From positions 25,816,513 to 25,880,512 of the forward strand of contig CM034547.1 in NCBI GenBank assembly GCA_020055645.1: a stretch of 64,000 nt of DNA. The letters run 5' to 3'. Of the stretch, positions 23,237 to 35,398 are shown piece by piece. The translations under genes and the position numbers were made by a program. A model generated the notes under the pieces. It saw only the letters and a list, made by a program, of their open reading frames with translations. It was not told where the DNA came from and did no database searches. Source of the stretch: Tomocerus qinae (lineage: Eukaryota > Arthropoda > Collembola > Entomobryomorpha > Tomoceridae). Numbering within the stretch: the stretch's first letter is position 1; the number at the start of each line of letters is the position of its first letter.

Positions 23237-25056
23237 AACGAGGGTTGAGTATGGAGAATTGAGATGCGTCTTGCCCACGTTCGATAATAGATAACGAAAA
23301 ACTAAATATTATTAAAAAATATTAAATTGGACTTTTCAAGATTAAAATGGGAGAAGATTTACTGACTGCGTGAGTATAACGGGTACACACATATTATCAT
23401 CATATTATAAAGGTGACTACTATAGTAAAGGGGCCAAACGGCTATGTATAAATTATTGATGAATTGGCCAGGTGCCTGGATGCGACGCGAGTCTGACTAC
23501 TTTAGATAAGTTTCCTGATCAAGTTAACAGGGTCAAAATTAGACTTCCCTGCGAGGGGCATCTCTACGTGCGTTATCCATGTATGACTATAGCTAAATAT
23601 TTTCCCATTTTTACCTCAAACACTTCAAACTTTACCTCAAACGTTCTATGCACCATTATTTCTATAGGTTTTCGTCGTCTATATCATATCTCCAACTCGT
23701 AACTCAATACCTAAAATACGGAATCTATAACTTCTTTTGCAGAAATTCTGCTAAAAATTTTGACTTTCACAATCGTTGTTGTTTGACATTTTTCTACCAA
23801 TTTTCCTGTTTTTAATGAAATCGAAAAGGATTGTAACTTTTTTAAAGAGGAAATACGGTTTCCATCCTAATAATGATTCTAGAAGAATTTTTCGAAAATT
23901 TAAATTTTGAAGGCCCGGTTAAGTTTTAATATTTGTCGGTGTCAATTTATGACATTGGGCATAGTAGGCAATAGGCAAACACGTCAAAACTGGCCAAAAG
24001 ATTACGGCAAGTGGGAAAATTGGGTGAGACTGTGAGAGTGAGTGAGTGAGGAGAGGAAGGAAGATCAATAGCATGGCACATGTTGGGCTTATTTGAATGG
24101 GGCATAGCAAAAAATATTGGTAAAAGCAATGTAATTTAAATTACCTTGGGTAAAAGTATAGCATTTTTGCTAATTGTTTTTGGATTTTTCCTTTTTTTGA
24201 CAAAAAATTCCTTGGGATTAAGACAGAGCATAGGCCTTCTGGATATGTACCTGGAAAACAATCTACCTTTTATTTACATCTTTATTCTTTACTATTATAT
24301 AAACGTGAACTGGGACATGCGCATAGAATCCATATCGGCAATATAAGTAATCTATCTAATAAAAACTTAAGGAAGAAGTTTGCATTTGGGTGATGTCCCT
24401 AAAATTAGCAATTCGCAAGTCCGTATATATGCTATGCTTTCTATCAGATATCAAAATGCAACTTCTGTGTTAAGATCTGGTGTGTGATTATTTCAAAACT
24501 AACAACATCTATGATTTTGATTTGTGTTTGTAGTAGATATGCATGTTTTGTACTGCTTTTTGGGTATTGATTGTTTGTTCATCTGTGAAGGTAAGTATCT
24601 TTCTTAACTTAAAAATTGTCGACCTGGATTTTTTGCGTAACTTGCGAAAGTGAAAAATTGCGAAACTGAATTTAAGCAACAGGACTAATGCTGCTCAGAA
24701 GCAGATTCTCTTGAAAATGTGTACCAAAAAATTGACTTTAATATTGAATATCTCAGAAAGTAATGAAACTTTTAAAATAAAACTTGGCAAGTATATTTGG
24801 GTCAATATGGGGGACCTTTAGTTTCAATATGAATCAATTACTACCAGAGGGGGTGGAGATAGCCCCAGACGGAGGTTACGAGCCCTCAAAACATTTGACT
24901 GGTTCGAAATGTTTGAAATAACATTTTTACATTTCCTTCGACAGACTCAATGGATTTCAGCATTTTGAAAATTTATAGCGCTAATTTAAAATTCAGGAAA
25001 GTGTGCTATATCATAAGCATAGTAAGCTACTAGGGCAAATAGCAATGTTTTTTTGG
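23237..25056. other. intergenic sequence, no gene seen
   Basis: About 1.8 kb of AT-rich DNA without a supported gene. GAGT/GTGA runs occur near 24035. Short frames lack known domains. Confidence 0.4.
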
Positions 25057-25121
25057 AATTGTTTTTATTACTGTGATGAGTTGCCTATTGAATTTCGTCC
25101 CTTTGCTGGGTTCACTAGTAA
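25057..25121 (+). repeat. direct repeat, left copy
   Basis: The sequence AATTGTTTTTATTACTGTGA, then a partly diverged middle, then GCTGGGTTCACTAGTAA is repeated in the same orientation at 27165-27249. The end CTAGT resembles a Helitron 3' terminus, but no hairpin is clear. The pair encloses 2.1 kb that includes the hairpin at 25485 and the long palindrome at 26163. Confidence 0.6.
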
Positions 25122-25484
25122 ATATATATATTATATTATGTCTGTAATTTAAGCTACCAGTACTGCATTTTAATTTCAAAAACAACAAATTACTGTACTA
25201 AATAAAGCAATTTACTTATTTCAACATTGTTCTAGCACATTGTGCTAAGTGTGCAGCTAGTTACAGTATCTTCTCTATAATATAATCCTAGACTTGAAAA
25301 AAATTACCAATGTATGGTTGTCTTGGTAGGAGAACTTAGGAAATCTACATATATTATGTAATGCAAAACCCTCTCCCCCATGTGTAATGCCAGTGCTGGC
25401 TGCAGCACTTTTGAGTACATCCTCCTCCCATCAACTGCACACGTAATATATGCATGTTCCTTAAACGCAAAATTCGCAAGCCCA

Positions 25485-25580
25485 ATTAATGTTTTTAATA
25501 ATGTACCCCAACGCATACCTTCATGTGCTAAATTTAGTACATGGAGGTATGCGTTGGGGTACATTATTGAAAACATTAAT
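25485..25580 (+). repeat. 96-bp near-perfect hairpin
   Basis: Two 48-nt arms run from ATTAATGTTTTTAATAATGT to its reverse complement, with the core ACCCCAACGCATACC. Only three positions differ between the arms, and in a plus-strand transcript all three become G:U pairs. The centre is CTAAATTTAG, so the loop is minimal. It may be a tiny MITE or a small-RNA precursor. Confidence 0.75.
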
Positions 25581-26162
25581 TCCTTTAAACAACCGAAAAG
25601 AGTCTTTTCATATTATTGTAACGTTGTAACATCAAAACAATAGAAATTTACACAAGAAGGTTGAATGGTGGTGATTCGTGATTGAATGGAAATGATTGGC
25701 AAAAGGGGACATTTCGTAATGATCGTAACGTGACTTATTAAATAGCATTTCAAAATTTCTAATCCAAATTGGTTCTGTTATATCGACAAACTTTCAGAAC
25801 TGGGTTTACTTTTTTACTACTCTATATTGATTCCTTTGGCAGTTGGCACACCTTTTTATAGAGTTAAATAACAGTACTGGGTAACTAACTATTTATTTAA
25901 AAAAAATATTTATTCGTAAGTTGTACTCATTGAATTTGTACGTATTTCCAAAATCCCAGGGAGAATCTTATTTTTTGATTTAAAAAGGGAGTTGTTTCTG
26001 TTTGGTGACTTTGTGGGATTTTTTTCAAAAATGGAGTCTGAAATTGTTCCCTGAATTTGATGCTACGATCTACAGTTATTATTTTGGTGCAGGAAATTCC
26101 TGTTTATCAGGAAGTTGGGGCTGCAGCTAATTTCAACAAACACAAGATAATAAAAGTATATT

Positions 26163-27100
26163 AAGGACATGGCACAAATCTTATGGACCATGTGTTTCGA
26201 GGGAATAAATCCGTTTTAATATGATTTGTGGCCACTAATATGGAGGTAAAAAGTGAAAGAGGAAACGCTCTGAATGTTGACCGTTCACGAGATATTCCGT
26301 GTCAAAGGTCAACATGTCATTCCCTTATGACCCCCATCGAGCAATACATCAATCGAAAGGACTTACTCTCCTGAATCCAAAAATACCATACACTTGACCT
26401 CTGTGACCTACAGGTCAAATAATATATGCAAAAGTTTTGACTCATTTCAATATTTATGTATTCCTAGTAATGTTACCCGTCCTACGGACGTGGCATTAGG
26501 TACGTAGGTCGGTAGGTGGATAACAATGTGGTTAGGTTAGGTTAGGTTAGGTTAGGTTAGGTTAGTACAATGTGGTTACTGTACATAAAATGCCCGCTCG
26601 GCTCAGAAGGGTAACATAGCAGTAAGTAATGCTACACAATTGCATTAAAAGTGGACGCTGGTGATTCTAAATAACAACATAACTGATATATGGTTGGAAA
26701 AAGTACTAACTTATCTTCATGTTACTCACAGTAACTACATTGTTATATACCTACCTACGTACCTAATGCCACGTCCGTAGGACGGGTAACATTACTAGTA
26801 ATACATAAATATTTAAATGAGTCAACACTTTTGCATATATTATTTGACATGTAGGTCACAGAGGTCAAGTGTATGGTATTTTTGGATTCAGGAGAGTAAG
26901 TCCTTTCGATTGATGTATTGCTCGATGGGGGTCATAAGGGAATGACATGTTGACCTTTGACACGGAATATCTCGTGAACGGTCAACATTCAGAGCGTTTC
27001 CTCTTTCACTTTTTACCTCCATATTAGTGGCCACAAATCATATTAAAACGGATTTATTCCCTCGAAATACATGGTCCATAAGATTTGTGCCATGTCCTTT
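26163..27100. mobile_element. 938-bp foldback element with about 360-bp arms
   Basis: The left arm (26163 to about 26534) and right arm (about 26742 to 27100) are long inverted copies with few mismatches. Landmarks shared in inverted order are AAGGACATGGCACAAATCTT, the GGAGGTAAAAAGTGAAAGAGG block, GTTACCCGTCCTACGGACGT and TAACAATGT. About 165 bp of unique sequence forms the loop. No open frame or known transposon end is visible. The left arm carries a TTAGG tract that the right arm lacks. Confidence 0.85.
26530..26564 (+). repeat. interstitial telomere-type (TTAGG)n tract
   Basis: Seven perfect GGTTA units, equivalent to (TTAGG)7, the canonical arthropod telomere repeat. The tract is bracketed by a 12-bp direct duplication ACAATGTGGTTA (26523-26534 and 26567-26578). 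The right arm of the enclosing palindrome has one ACAATGTAGTTA at the equivalent place and no tract. Confidence 0.9.
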
Positions 27101-27164
27101 AAATATTTAAGTGTTTAAATATTTAAATTTACAAAGGTAACATAATAACCTATTGGGATGTTAT

Positions 27165-27249
27165 CGAAATTGTTTTTATTACTGTGAAGGGTGGCCTTCT
27201 GAATTTCTCTTGAGTACTAGATTTGCCCCTTAGCTGGGTTCACTAGTAA
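27165..27249 (+). repeat. direct repeat, right copy
   Basis: Partner of the copy at 25057-25121, sharing its start and its GCTGGGTTCACTAGTAA end. The middle contains about 20 extra bases relative to the left copy. Confidence 0.6.
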
Positions 27250-27356
27250 TCTATACAACAAGTTTTCATCAATGTGATTTCATCAATTTCTTTTTTATTT
27301 ATTTCTGAAGCTAGAATACTTACAAACACGACAAACCTCAATTTTGTTATACTTTA

Positions 27357-28301
27357 TTATGTTCCCATTGACACAAATTTAGTTCTGACAGCATTTTCAA
27401 TATATTGAAAGACTCCGTCGCAGCCTTGAATTCCGAATTGAATTACTTCAGGAAGATAAACTAACGGCATCAAAGAGCTTTGTTCTAAGACAACAATTTC
27501 TTTATTTTTGCTTAAAATTCCAACCGTTAATTCTGGGTGATTGCCCCTTTCTTGGGAATTGAGATCCAACATTTTGATATCCTGGGTGATTGTTGCAGTG
27601 GTAGCTATCGCATAATCTCGAATCGGAAGACCAGCATCCACCAAAGCCAAAGTCATGGCATTGATGCCTAATGCATAAATGAATTTATAAAAAACTGCCA
27701 AACATTATTTGCTAAATTATATGACAAGTAAATGATACAAGTAGTAGTGGCCATATAATAGACTTACATGCTGCATAAGCTCCTCCATCATCTTGAATAA
27801 CCTCAATGTAGATGTCCACTTGTGAGCCGGGAAATGTATCTTGAACTATCAAATCTTCTACGAGACACTGTAAATTCTTAGAAACTTCAATTGATTTCCT
27901 GTCTGATTTTGTTGACGTTTTCCTCTCATTGGAGCTAAAACATGCAGAACTGTACTCACAATTTATCACAGTTTTGTCTGTTGTCCTGTTCTTTTTCTTC
28001 GTAATCTGAAAATATGAGTTCCATTTATAGTTTTAAATCATAGGTTTACTGCAGTAGTGACAATGACAATTCATCAATGACGGTCGCAAGAAATTACAGT
28101 AACAATGCAACTTACTTCATGGGGCCCGTAAACTGCAGCGAAGACTTTTGTGTTTCCAATAGAATATGACGAGCTTCCACTGGCTTGGGGGTAAAAGACA
28201 CCTAGCTCACAACGAATTTGTCTCAATTCGTCAACTGCGCGGCCATCAGATCGTATCTGTTGTTCCCAAAGATCATCTTTTTGAGTTTTGTAGTTAGTCA
28301 T
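27357..28301 (-). CDS. EXOSC4: Exosome complex component RRP41 (EXOSC4)
   Basis: RRP41 is an RNase PH-fold subunit of the RNA exosome ring, which processes and degrades RNA from the 3' end. Three exons, 28301-28116, 28005-27768 and 27667-27357 (TAA), join in phase to 244 aa; the human protein is 245 aa. Signatures are IRSDGRAVDELRQIRCELGV, GNTKVFAAVYGPHE, INCEYSSACFSSNERK, QVDIYIEVIQDDGGAYAACI and NAMTLALVDAGLPIRDY. As in other animal RRP41 proteins it is expected to be catalytically inactive; that is family knowledge. The ATG is the first in frame upstream of the domain. Confidence 0.95.
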
Positions 28302-29408
28302 TTTCTGAAATGGAAATTGGAATAAACATTAATTTAAAAACAACTGCCCAGATTTCACAAAATAATACATTATTATGCTGCTGTTTACTTTGTGAGGCTA
28401 ACTGGAATTATTATGATACAATACAAGTAGTCTATACTTACCAGTTTTACTGTGGGATGTACGCTCTGATAAAATTAAAAATGGTTTCAAAAGTAGCAAT
28501 AAATGAAAACGAGAACAACAAAAATCGGATAGTTATATTTATTGGTGATGGAATGTCCCGAAATGATGAACTGATTGTTTTTGTTTTGTTCTCACATGGT
28601 CAGGAGAATCAGGAAATAATATTTTAGGTTCTTTGAAATCAAACGTATGCGGGAAGAAAAGAGCGGATATCTAAATCTCCCGTTTCCCTTTCATGCTCAT
28701 GGGCTGCTGGGGGTACAAAATGTAATGGTATAAATGGTATTAATAGTGGTACCTATAGACCCACCCGTAGTACTGACTATGAGTACTGCACTGGTATCAC
28801 AGTATCACTAAGCTTTTGGTATATAAAACCATCAAGGGTCATGGGTGATAGAAAAAAGGAACTGACCATGGCCCCTTCCATCTTCTATCACCGCTTAAAT
28901 CTAGTTTGCATTGCACTGGCCATTTTTGCCAGATTTTAGAGGCGATACGTATTCCTTTACGAAAAGTCAATTTTAAGGACCGTATTTGTAAAAAATGTTA
29001 AACAAGATCTGCCTCTGTGAGCTTTGGTATTAGTTTATCTGCCCCAACCGTGACCGAGGAGGTTCAATTAGAGATCGTGCATGTGTCCCCCAAAATCAGA
29101 GGTGAGGAATGTGTTTTCCATGATCTACACCATTTGGGGATGGGTAAATTTTGAAAATTCTTCGAAATGCTTGATCCCTATTTCCCTTTGTAAGAAAATG
29201 CCATAATGCTTTGATTTATTGTGTGTGTCCCATTTCAACAGAGTCGTAAATACGTACTTTCCTGCTAACCTATCAAAAAGTTTTCGATGTAAAAATAAGT
29301 TTCAAATTTGTATATTAAAAAGAAACCTTGCGTTTATTTGAATAATAATGTCTAATAAGGAATCTAAAAAATGGTCCACAGAACAGAAATAAATGAAAAA
29401 ATGAGTAA
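28302..29408. other. intergenic region between EXOSC4 and Neto
   Basis: It holds the EXOSC4 promoter side and the Neto 3' UTR. A plus-strand frame at 28310-28627 has no recognisable domain. GGTA/GTACT-rich sequence at about 28720-28800 has no assigned role. Confidence 0.4.
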
Positions 29409-31510
29409 TTAGTAATTTTTTTCGATGACCAAAAAGTCAGCAGAGGTCTTTTGAACAGGAGATATCTCAACAGCGTCTTCCCTAGCCAGTGGAGCTCTTT
29501 TGCTACTGCTACCCCAATCCCGCGTTTGACAAGCCGAGTCTCTGACTTCGATGACTCTGTCTCTTTCTGGACTCCGGCCCTTGTTTGTTGCTTGTTCTTT
29601 GATTTTAGGGTACGGGGGAGGAGGAGAGTAAGGAATATCTGCGGCTTTTCTTTCAATGACCGTGTCTTTACTTTCACCGGAATTCTGTGATGACAACGCT
29701 GGACTGATTTCAGATTCTTCCTCTGGGGGCGGCGGTGGTCGTTGTTGAAGTTTCTGCAGTTGAAGTGCGGGAGGAATGGAAGTTTGTGACTTTTGTAAAG
29801 CCTCCTGCAATTACTTTTCAATTAAATTAGTCCTACAAGATTTAAAAATAATTAGAAACCCAAAGTGGAATATCATACCCTTAATTCCTGCAACTCTGCT
29901 TTGTCTTTCATGAGTTTTCTGTAAATATTGAGAAACATTCCACTGCACATTCCAGCAATGAGCAGACATCCGAGGAACGCTATTATGATTATGTCTGTTG
30001 ACAATTCAAACTCTTTGGCCTAAAATTTCGATTCAAAGCAAATAATTGTTTGCGTAAATATCAGTGCTAATACTTAAATAAAATGCATTTTGTTGTAAAA
30101 TATGCCCACCTTATTCCTGCATTTTTCGTCCTCATCGTTTCTTAATTTGCAATTGGGTCTGTCATTACAAAGCAGTGATTTATCAATGCAGGTACCGTCC
30201 GTGCAATCAAACTCGTCATTTGTACATGTTTGTCCTAGATTTTTAAAATTAGGATTTGTATTTGTATTATGGCTCCCGTTTATATATTTCAGTATTGGAA
30301 ACGTTTAATAAGATGAAAAAATCCAAGTACCTTCCCTGAAAATAGTGTAAGATGCCTCAAAAAAGGTTTTGAGGGGTTTATCAATGTGTTCATACATTGT
30401 ATAGAAGCGAAGATGAATGATGTTCCCTTTGGAAGTGACACTGTCTGTCTCACTTCCGCAGAATTGCTTCAGTCGTCCTTCTGGACCTTCAAGTTCCGTC
30501 CTTGACCCGTAAACTTCAATGTAATTGAAAGTACAATCATTTGGTTTTTCTAAACTGTAGTCTTTGAATTGCAAATAAATTTTCTTTCCTTCTTCCGCCT
30601 GAATGACCCACGTGCAGTCAATTGGTATTCCATAATTTCTACGATTGGAAATCACTTCTTCTGATAGATTTTTCGTGAGAATATGACCTTCCAATGTAGA
30701 CAAAGTATCAGAACAATCTTCGAGATCCGGTCTAAAAACTATTTTCAGAAATAGGAAATATTACTTCATATTTACTGCATTTCAACTAATTGAAGGTGTT
30801 GTTATTACAAGTGACCTTGAGAGGGCAGATATTCAAACATGGCCCTGAAACCGACGTATTGAATATCCCTGTCCGAATGAAATCGTAGCCACAAGTGCCT
30901 TCCTGAACTTTGGAGAAAAGACGGAGGGGTCGTTCCGCAGATTTTTTGAATCAGTGACGAATAGCCAAATTGGCCATCGCGAACTTCTAAATAATCGTAT
31001 TTGCACGAATCTTCTCCTTCAATATTGAAATGATCTAGGAACTTTATTCTTATCACTTGACCAGGACCCGCTGCAACCAAACAAACAATTTCCACAAACA
31101 ATAAAGTATTAACTACACTATTAATTAAAATTCAACAGTTTGAATTTCCCAACGGCTGGCTGAGGATTTTTGGAGTTTTGGATGTAATTGTTGTTGGTGT
31201 GTAACTGACCAGAAATGATCTTGATACAGTCTGTCTCCTGAGGGTAGTTGTAAGGGTAGAGGGGACTGAAGAACTCCATGTTGGTCCCATTTGTGAAATT
31301 GTCACATACTTCACCTCCCTGAAGAAGTGAGTAAGGGGCATCGTTGGAGACGGGAAGGGCACTTTCGTTCACAGGCTTCCCCTCCGTAGTTGTCGTTATG
31401 AACACTGCGCCTCAGAAAAGGGGAATTACGTAGTGAAGTGAGAATTATTTAAAATAAATAAACTAATTAGTTGATTTACCTGTGAGAGAGAATAGAATGA
31501 AAAATGCCAT
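29409..31510 (-). CDS. Neto: Neto (neuropilin and tolloid-like) CUB/LDLa membrane protein
   Basis: Neto proteins are single-pass auxiliary subunits of kainate-type glutamate receptors, needed at the Drosophila neuromuscular junction. Seven exons join in phase to 516 aa: 31510-31480, 31404-31210, 31070-30809, 30731-30331, 30234-30110, 30019-29879, 29804-29409. In order: a signal peptide (MAFFILFSLT..), CUB1 with CKYDYLEVRDGQFGYSSLI and RFHSDRDIQYVGFRA, CUB2 with CTWVIQAEEGKKIYLQF, an LDLa module (residues about 299-337, FDCTDGTCIDKSLLC), a transmembrane helix (about 347-368), then a proline-rich tail ending VIEKNY. The RDGxFGxSxLI motif in CUB1 is typical of Neto rather than neuropilin. Confidence 0.9.
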
Positions 31511-32073
31511 TGTGTGTGATAGTTGGGTAGACTGTGCATCGTGTGTCTGCACGCAAATACATGTGGGCCAAGAATAGAAAACTATAAATAACCACAAGCG
31601 AGCCAACACACGCATCTTTATTAATTGCTTTTATTCGCTTTATTTTACACACTCACTTGTCTAACGTCTCGTCTACTACAACCTTACTATTTTTATAAGC
31701 TATAAGTTAGGCAATCTTATATATTTCTACTTTATTTTTATAATGGGACAAACAGATATTAGACATAGGAGGTCATACATCAATGTACGTACATCATTCA
31801 GGACAGGATATGGAGAGGAATGAATGCAACTGGCATCACTTGGCACCGTCGTCAAATCTATAGCTCCGAAATACAATAATAATACCAATATTCGAACGCT
31901 CTGAGGGTTTACGTAAAGAATACATAATATAAAGAATGGCAAAGGAATATTGGAAAAGAATTATCCAGAATTTATAACACAGTGCGATAAAAATCTGGTG
32001 AGGTAAATAAAAAGGTCATTTCATGGAATTGAAGATTACTTTCTTTGGCAAGTCTTATTGGAATAAATGATGC
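31511..32073. other. intergenic: Neto promoter and GUK1 3' flank
   Basis: No gene seen. A minus-strand frame at 31727-31942 has no conserved features. Confidence 0.4.
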
Positions 32074-33073
32074 TTATTTCCTGAGATTTTCAATGTCGGG
32101 AAGAATGAAGTCCTTCAGTTTGTTGTACGCTGCATCCACATCGTCATTTGTTATTATTATGTTAAAGTTGCCAGGATTTAACCCTGACAATTTAAAAATA
32201 ACAAAACATCGATCGATAAGTATTTTAATAAATTAAATTATTCTTCCAAAAGTTGTAATGTTGTAAATATCAAACGAGAAACGAAGTACACTTTACAGTA
32301 ATATTACGCAGAACGTACTACTTACCATATTGCATTTCATCAATTGCTGCCTGCAGCCTTTTCGAAAGACTTTCTGGAGTTTCTGTACCACGGTCTTTTA
32401 ATCTTTTCTCTAGCTCTTCAATACTAGGTGGTTGAACGAACACCAGTCTAGGGCGTAAATCCGTCTTTTTAATTTGAATCACTCCTTGGACATCAATATC
32501 TAGGATACAGATCTTGCTTTTCTCTTGAACATCTTCTACAGATTTTTTGCTAGACAAAGGAAACAAAGAACATTTTCCTTAGAATTTTTTAATCCACATT
32601 TCATAAATGTTTTTCAACTTTGTTTGGCACACGTTTTTAAAAAGCTCAAAAAATATTGACAATTCAAAAAAGGCAAAAATTGCAGAACATATTGACAGAA
32701 CCTACACAACTAAGCAAAATGTACGAATGCTATACCTTGTTCCGTAGAAGTTACCCGAAAATTCAGCGTACTCAATAAATTCTTCATTTTCGATTTTTTT
32801 CTCCATAACTTCTCTAGTGACGAAATGGTACTCACGGCCATTTAACTCACCTTCACGCGGGGATCTTGTCGTATGCGAAATGGAAAATCCAAAATAGTCT
32901 CCAAATTCTTGCATTAGTCTTTTCACTAACGTAGATTTTCCGGAGCCTTTGGAAAAGATGATGATTATTAAAATTATTATATTTTAATATCACCATAATA
33001 TTACATAAATATTGCAGTAGTTTTGAACTGTACCTGAGGGACCACATAAAACCAGAGGCGGGGGTCTGAACAT
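32074..33073 (-). CDS. GUK1: Guanylate kinase
   Basis: It phosphorylates GMP to GDP with ATP in the cytosol, a core step of purine nucleotide metabolism. Four exons join in phase: 33073-33034, 32946-32736, 32549-32326 and 32183-32074 (TAA), 194 aa; the human enzyme is 197 aa. The P-loop GPSGSGKS is at residues 11-18. The GMP-binding segment [49 protein letters not shown] and the lid-region [14 protein letters not shown] with RGTETPESL are all intact. The start [14 protein letters not shown] gives the family's usual short N-terminus. Confidence 0.96.
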
Positions 33074-34263
33074 TCTTACTTAGTACTGGAACAGAATTAC
33101 AAGGAATAATGTTAAAATACAATATTTACTTAATTTATAATACACGAAGTTACAACCTATTTTCAACTAAATAAGCATACAATAAAAGCAATTACCTCAA
33201 AAAGGTTAAGGTATGTTTTCTATCTAATAGACAATTATGATCTCCGCTCTGACTCAAACAGCTAAACCGGCTTTATAGGTGGCAATGTGGAAATTGTCCT
33301 TGGTTTTCCATATCCATATTAGCAAATTGAGATCGATAAAAGTCGCAATCGCAAATCGCAATTCTCGTTTCGTGCTGAGCTTATTTCTGTGCAACGCAAA
33401 GTGCAAATAACTTGGAATAGGAAAAACTTGCACAAATCTACAAGAAACAAAGGCGGGCAATGGCAACCCAAAGGTCCAAATATATCAGGCTGTAAAGTTA
33501 ACTCTAATTATTTATTAAACTGTCTTGTAAACTGTAGTACTAATATTACTATAATATGTCCTATTAAATTGTTAACTATAATATAATTTATATCTGTTTA
33601 GCTTGCTGTAATAATAGTACTGCGTGCTTTTGATGGATGTTTTAAGCTATGATTTTTAATGTTATAGCATTATTTCAATTTAAGGACGCTGTTTACGTTG
33701 GTTGCTAACGAAAAAAATATAATTTCCAAAATTTAACCCGTCAATTGTCACATCCGAAACCCCATAGTTAACCTACCCGGCCATTCCACTACCTCAAGGG
33801 GAAGTTTTGGCAGTGCAATATTGATAAACAAGATGCTATCAAGTCAATAACAAAATGAATTCCATGCGGCATAAACGGCCGTCTTATGGTATAATATTTG
33901 TAAATCTATTGGTTAGTACTTTGGTTAGTACTATATCACTATGACTACGGTGTCAATGCTTGTACTTGATGGCCGTTTATGTCACATGGACAATAGACAT
34001 CTTTGATAGTAGTTATAACAACCATGGTTATAACTTAAACTTACAAGTATGAATGCATTGAAGCAAGATGCAAACAAAAAAGATTTTGTACTAAAGTATT
34101 TGTAATAACATTGCCAATGACGACAGGTGGAAATGCTACTATACAAGTCAGTATAGAAATCTTTATAATATAATACACTTCCCCGTTTCCTAGAAACTAA
34201 TTTTTTGGAATTGCATTGACTTATGCCCTCGGTATTCCATCATCAGCAATTCGGGTCAACCTC
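33074..34263. other. intergenic sequence, no gene seen
   Basis: It contains the GUK1 5' region and about 1 kb of unassigned AT-rich DNA. Confidence 0.4.
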
Positions 34264-34634
34264 CATGCATTTAAAATTCATCATAATATCTTTACATCGA
34301 CTGTTATAACTTCCGGAGGATCAGTCTGATTTTTATGGGACCTACATTTTTGGAACCGTGGACTATCAAGGAACAAAAGTTACCATTCGGAATTTTGATA
34401 TAGTTGTTTTAAATGCATTTAAAAAAATCAAATTCCCAAAAAAATGAGTCATTTTTAGTTTTTTATAAAACGTTGATGTTTTTGGTCCATTTAAAGCAAC
34501 TATATCAAAATTCCGAATGGTAACTTTTGTTCCTTGATAGTCCACGGTTCCAAAAATGTAGGTTCCATAAAAATCAGACTGATCCTCCGGAAGTTATAAT
34601 AGTCGATGTAAAAGATTTTTTAACATGCATTTTG
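34264..34634. mobile_element. foldback element with about 145-bp inverted arms
   Basis: The left arm (about 34266-34420) and right arm (about 34486-34630) are inverted copies with few differences. Shared landmarks are CTTCCGGAGGATCAGTCTGA, TTTTTGGAACCGTGGACTAT and AAAGTTACCATTCGGAATTT. ATGCAT occurs at both outer ends. It is about 370 bp, non-coding, and unrelated by eye to the other foldback elements here. Confidence 0.8.
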
Positions 34635-35398
34635 ATAGTCCCCTGTGGTTGCTATGCAGGGCCAAAGTGTAACCTTAAGCTAACTTAATTATATTATATT
34701 CACAGTTATTTAAAATTCACAGCTTGGCTACCACTGTTTTTTAATAAAAAAATATGGCGATGGTAACTATCATGGGATTATTTCAATGAACAGGTATAAT
34801 ATGTTCATAGTACTTTTCGTTGCAATTTTTTCAATTCATATCAAATCTAAAGTTATCCTTCAGAAATGGTTGACAATTATCTCTGAAGCTCATTTGATTT
34901 TTATCTTGAGAGCATCCCATTGAAGCTCCAAATTCACTGTTAAAAATGGTGACTTATTATAAAATTTTCAAAAATTTTATCTTTTCATACTTTGTACTAA
35001 CTTTCTAAATTATATTGCAAAACATTCAGATATTGGATAAGTGGAAAGTAATAACTGTACTTTGTGGAATTTTAAGATGCGTTTTGTTTGGGATGCCCAC
35101 CTTTGAACACGATTATTTGTGCAGCAGCAGCTGAGTGATTTTGCTAATATGCGATGCGATGTACCTTTCTGCTGTTTTGCAATGAACAGACAACAGATTA
35201 CACAGATATAGATACATTGATATTGATACACATTCGCAATTCGTATTCGCCAACTGCTATAATACAAGCTTTAGCTTAGAGAATACGTACTACGTACTAT
35301 AATGGACAGTAAACAAAATTATTATTATTATTGTTAATCTTTAACTGTAGTTAGTGGTCTGCAACTGCGCGCGCACGGTTGAATATACCTGGACAAAA
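34635..35398. other. upstream region of the GPATCH2L-like gene
   Basis: Promoter and 5' UTR are expected at the right edge. Nothing else is recognised. Confidence 0.4.

Noticed and set aside
25304-25643. Two frames on opposite strands, each about 90 aa
   Set aside because: Both cross the perfect hairpin at 25485-25580, which keeps both strands open by symmetry. No domain.
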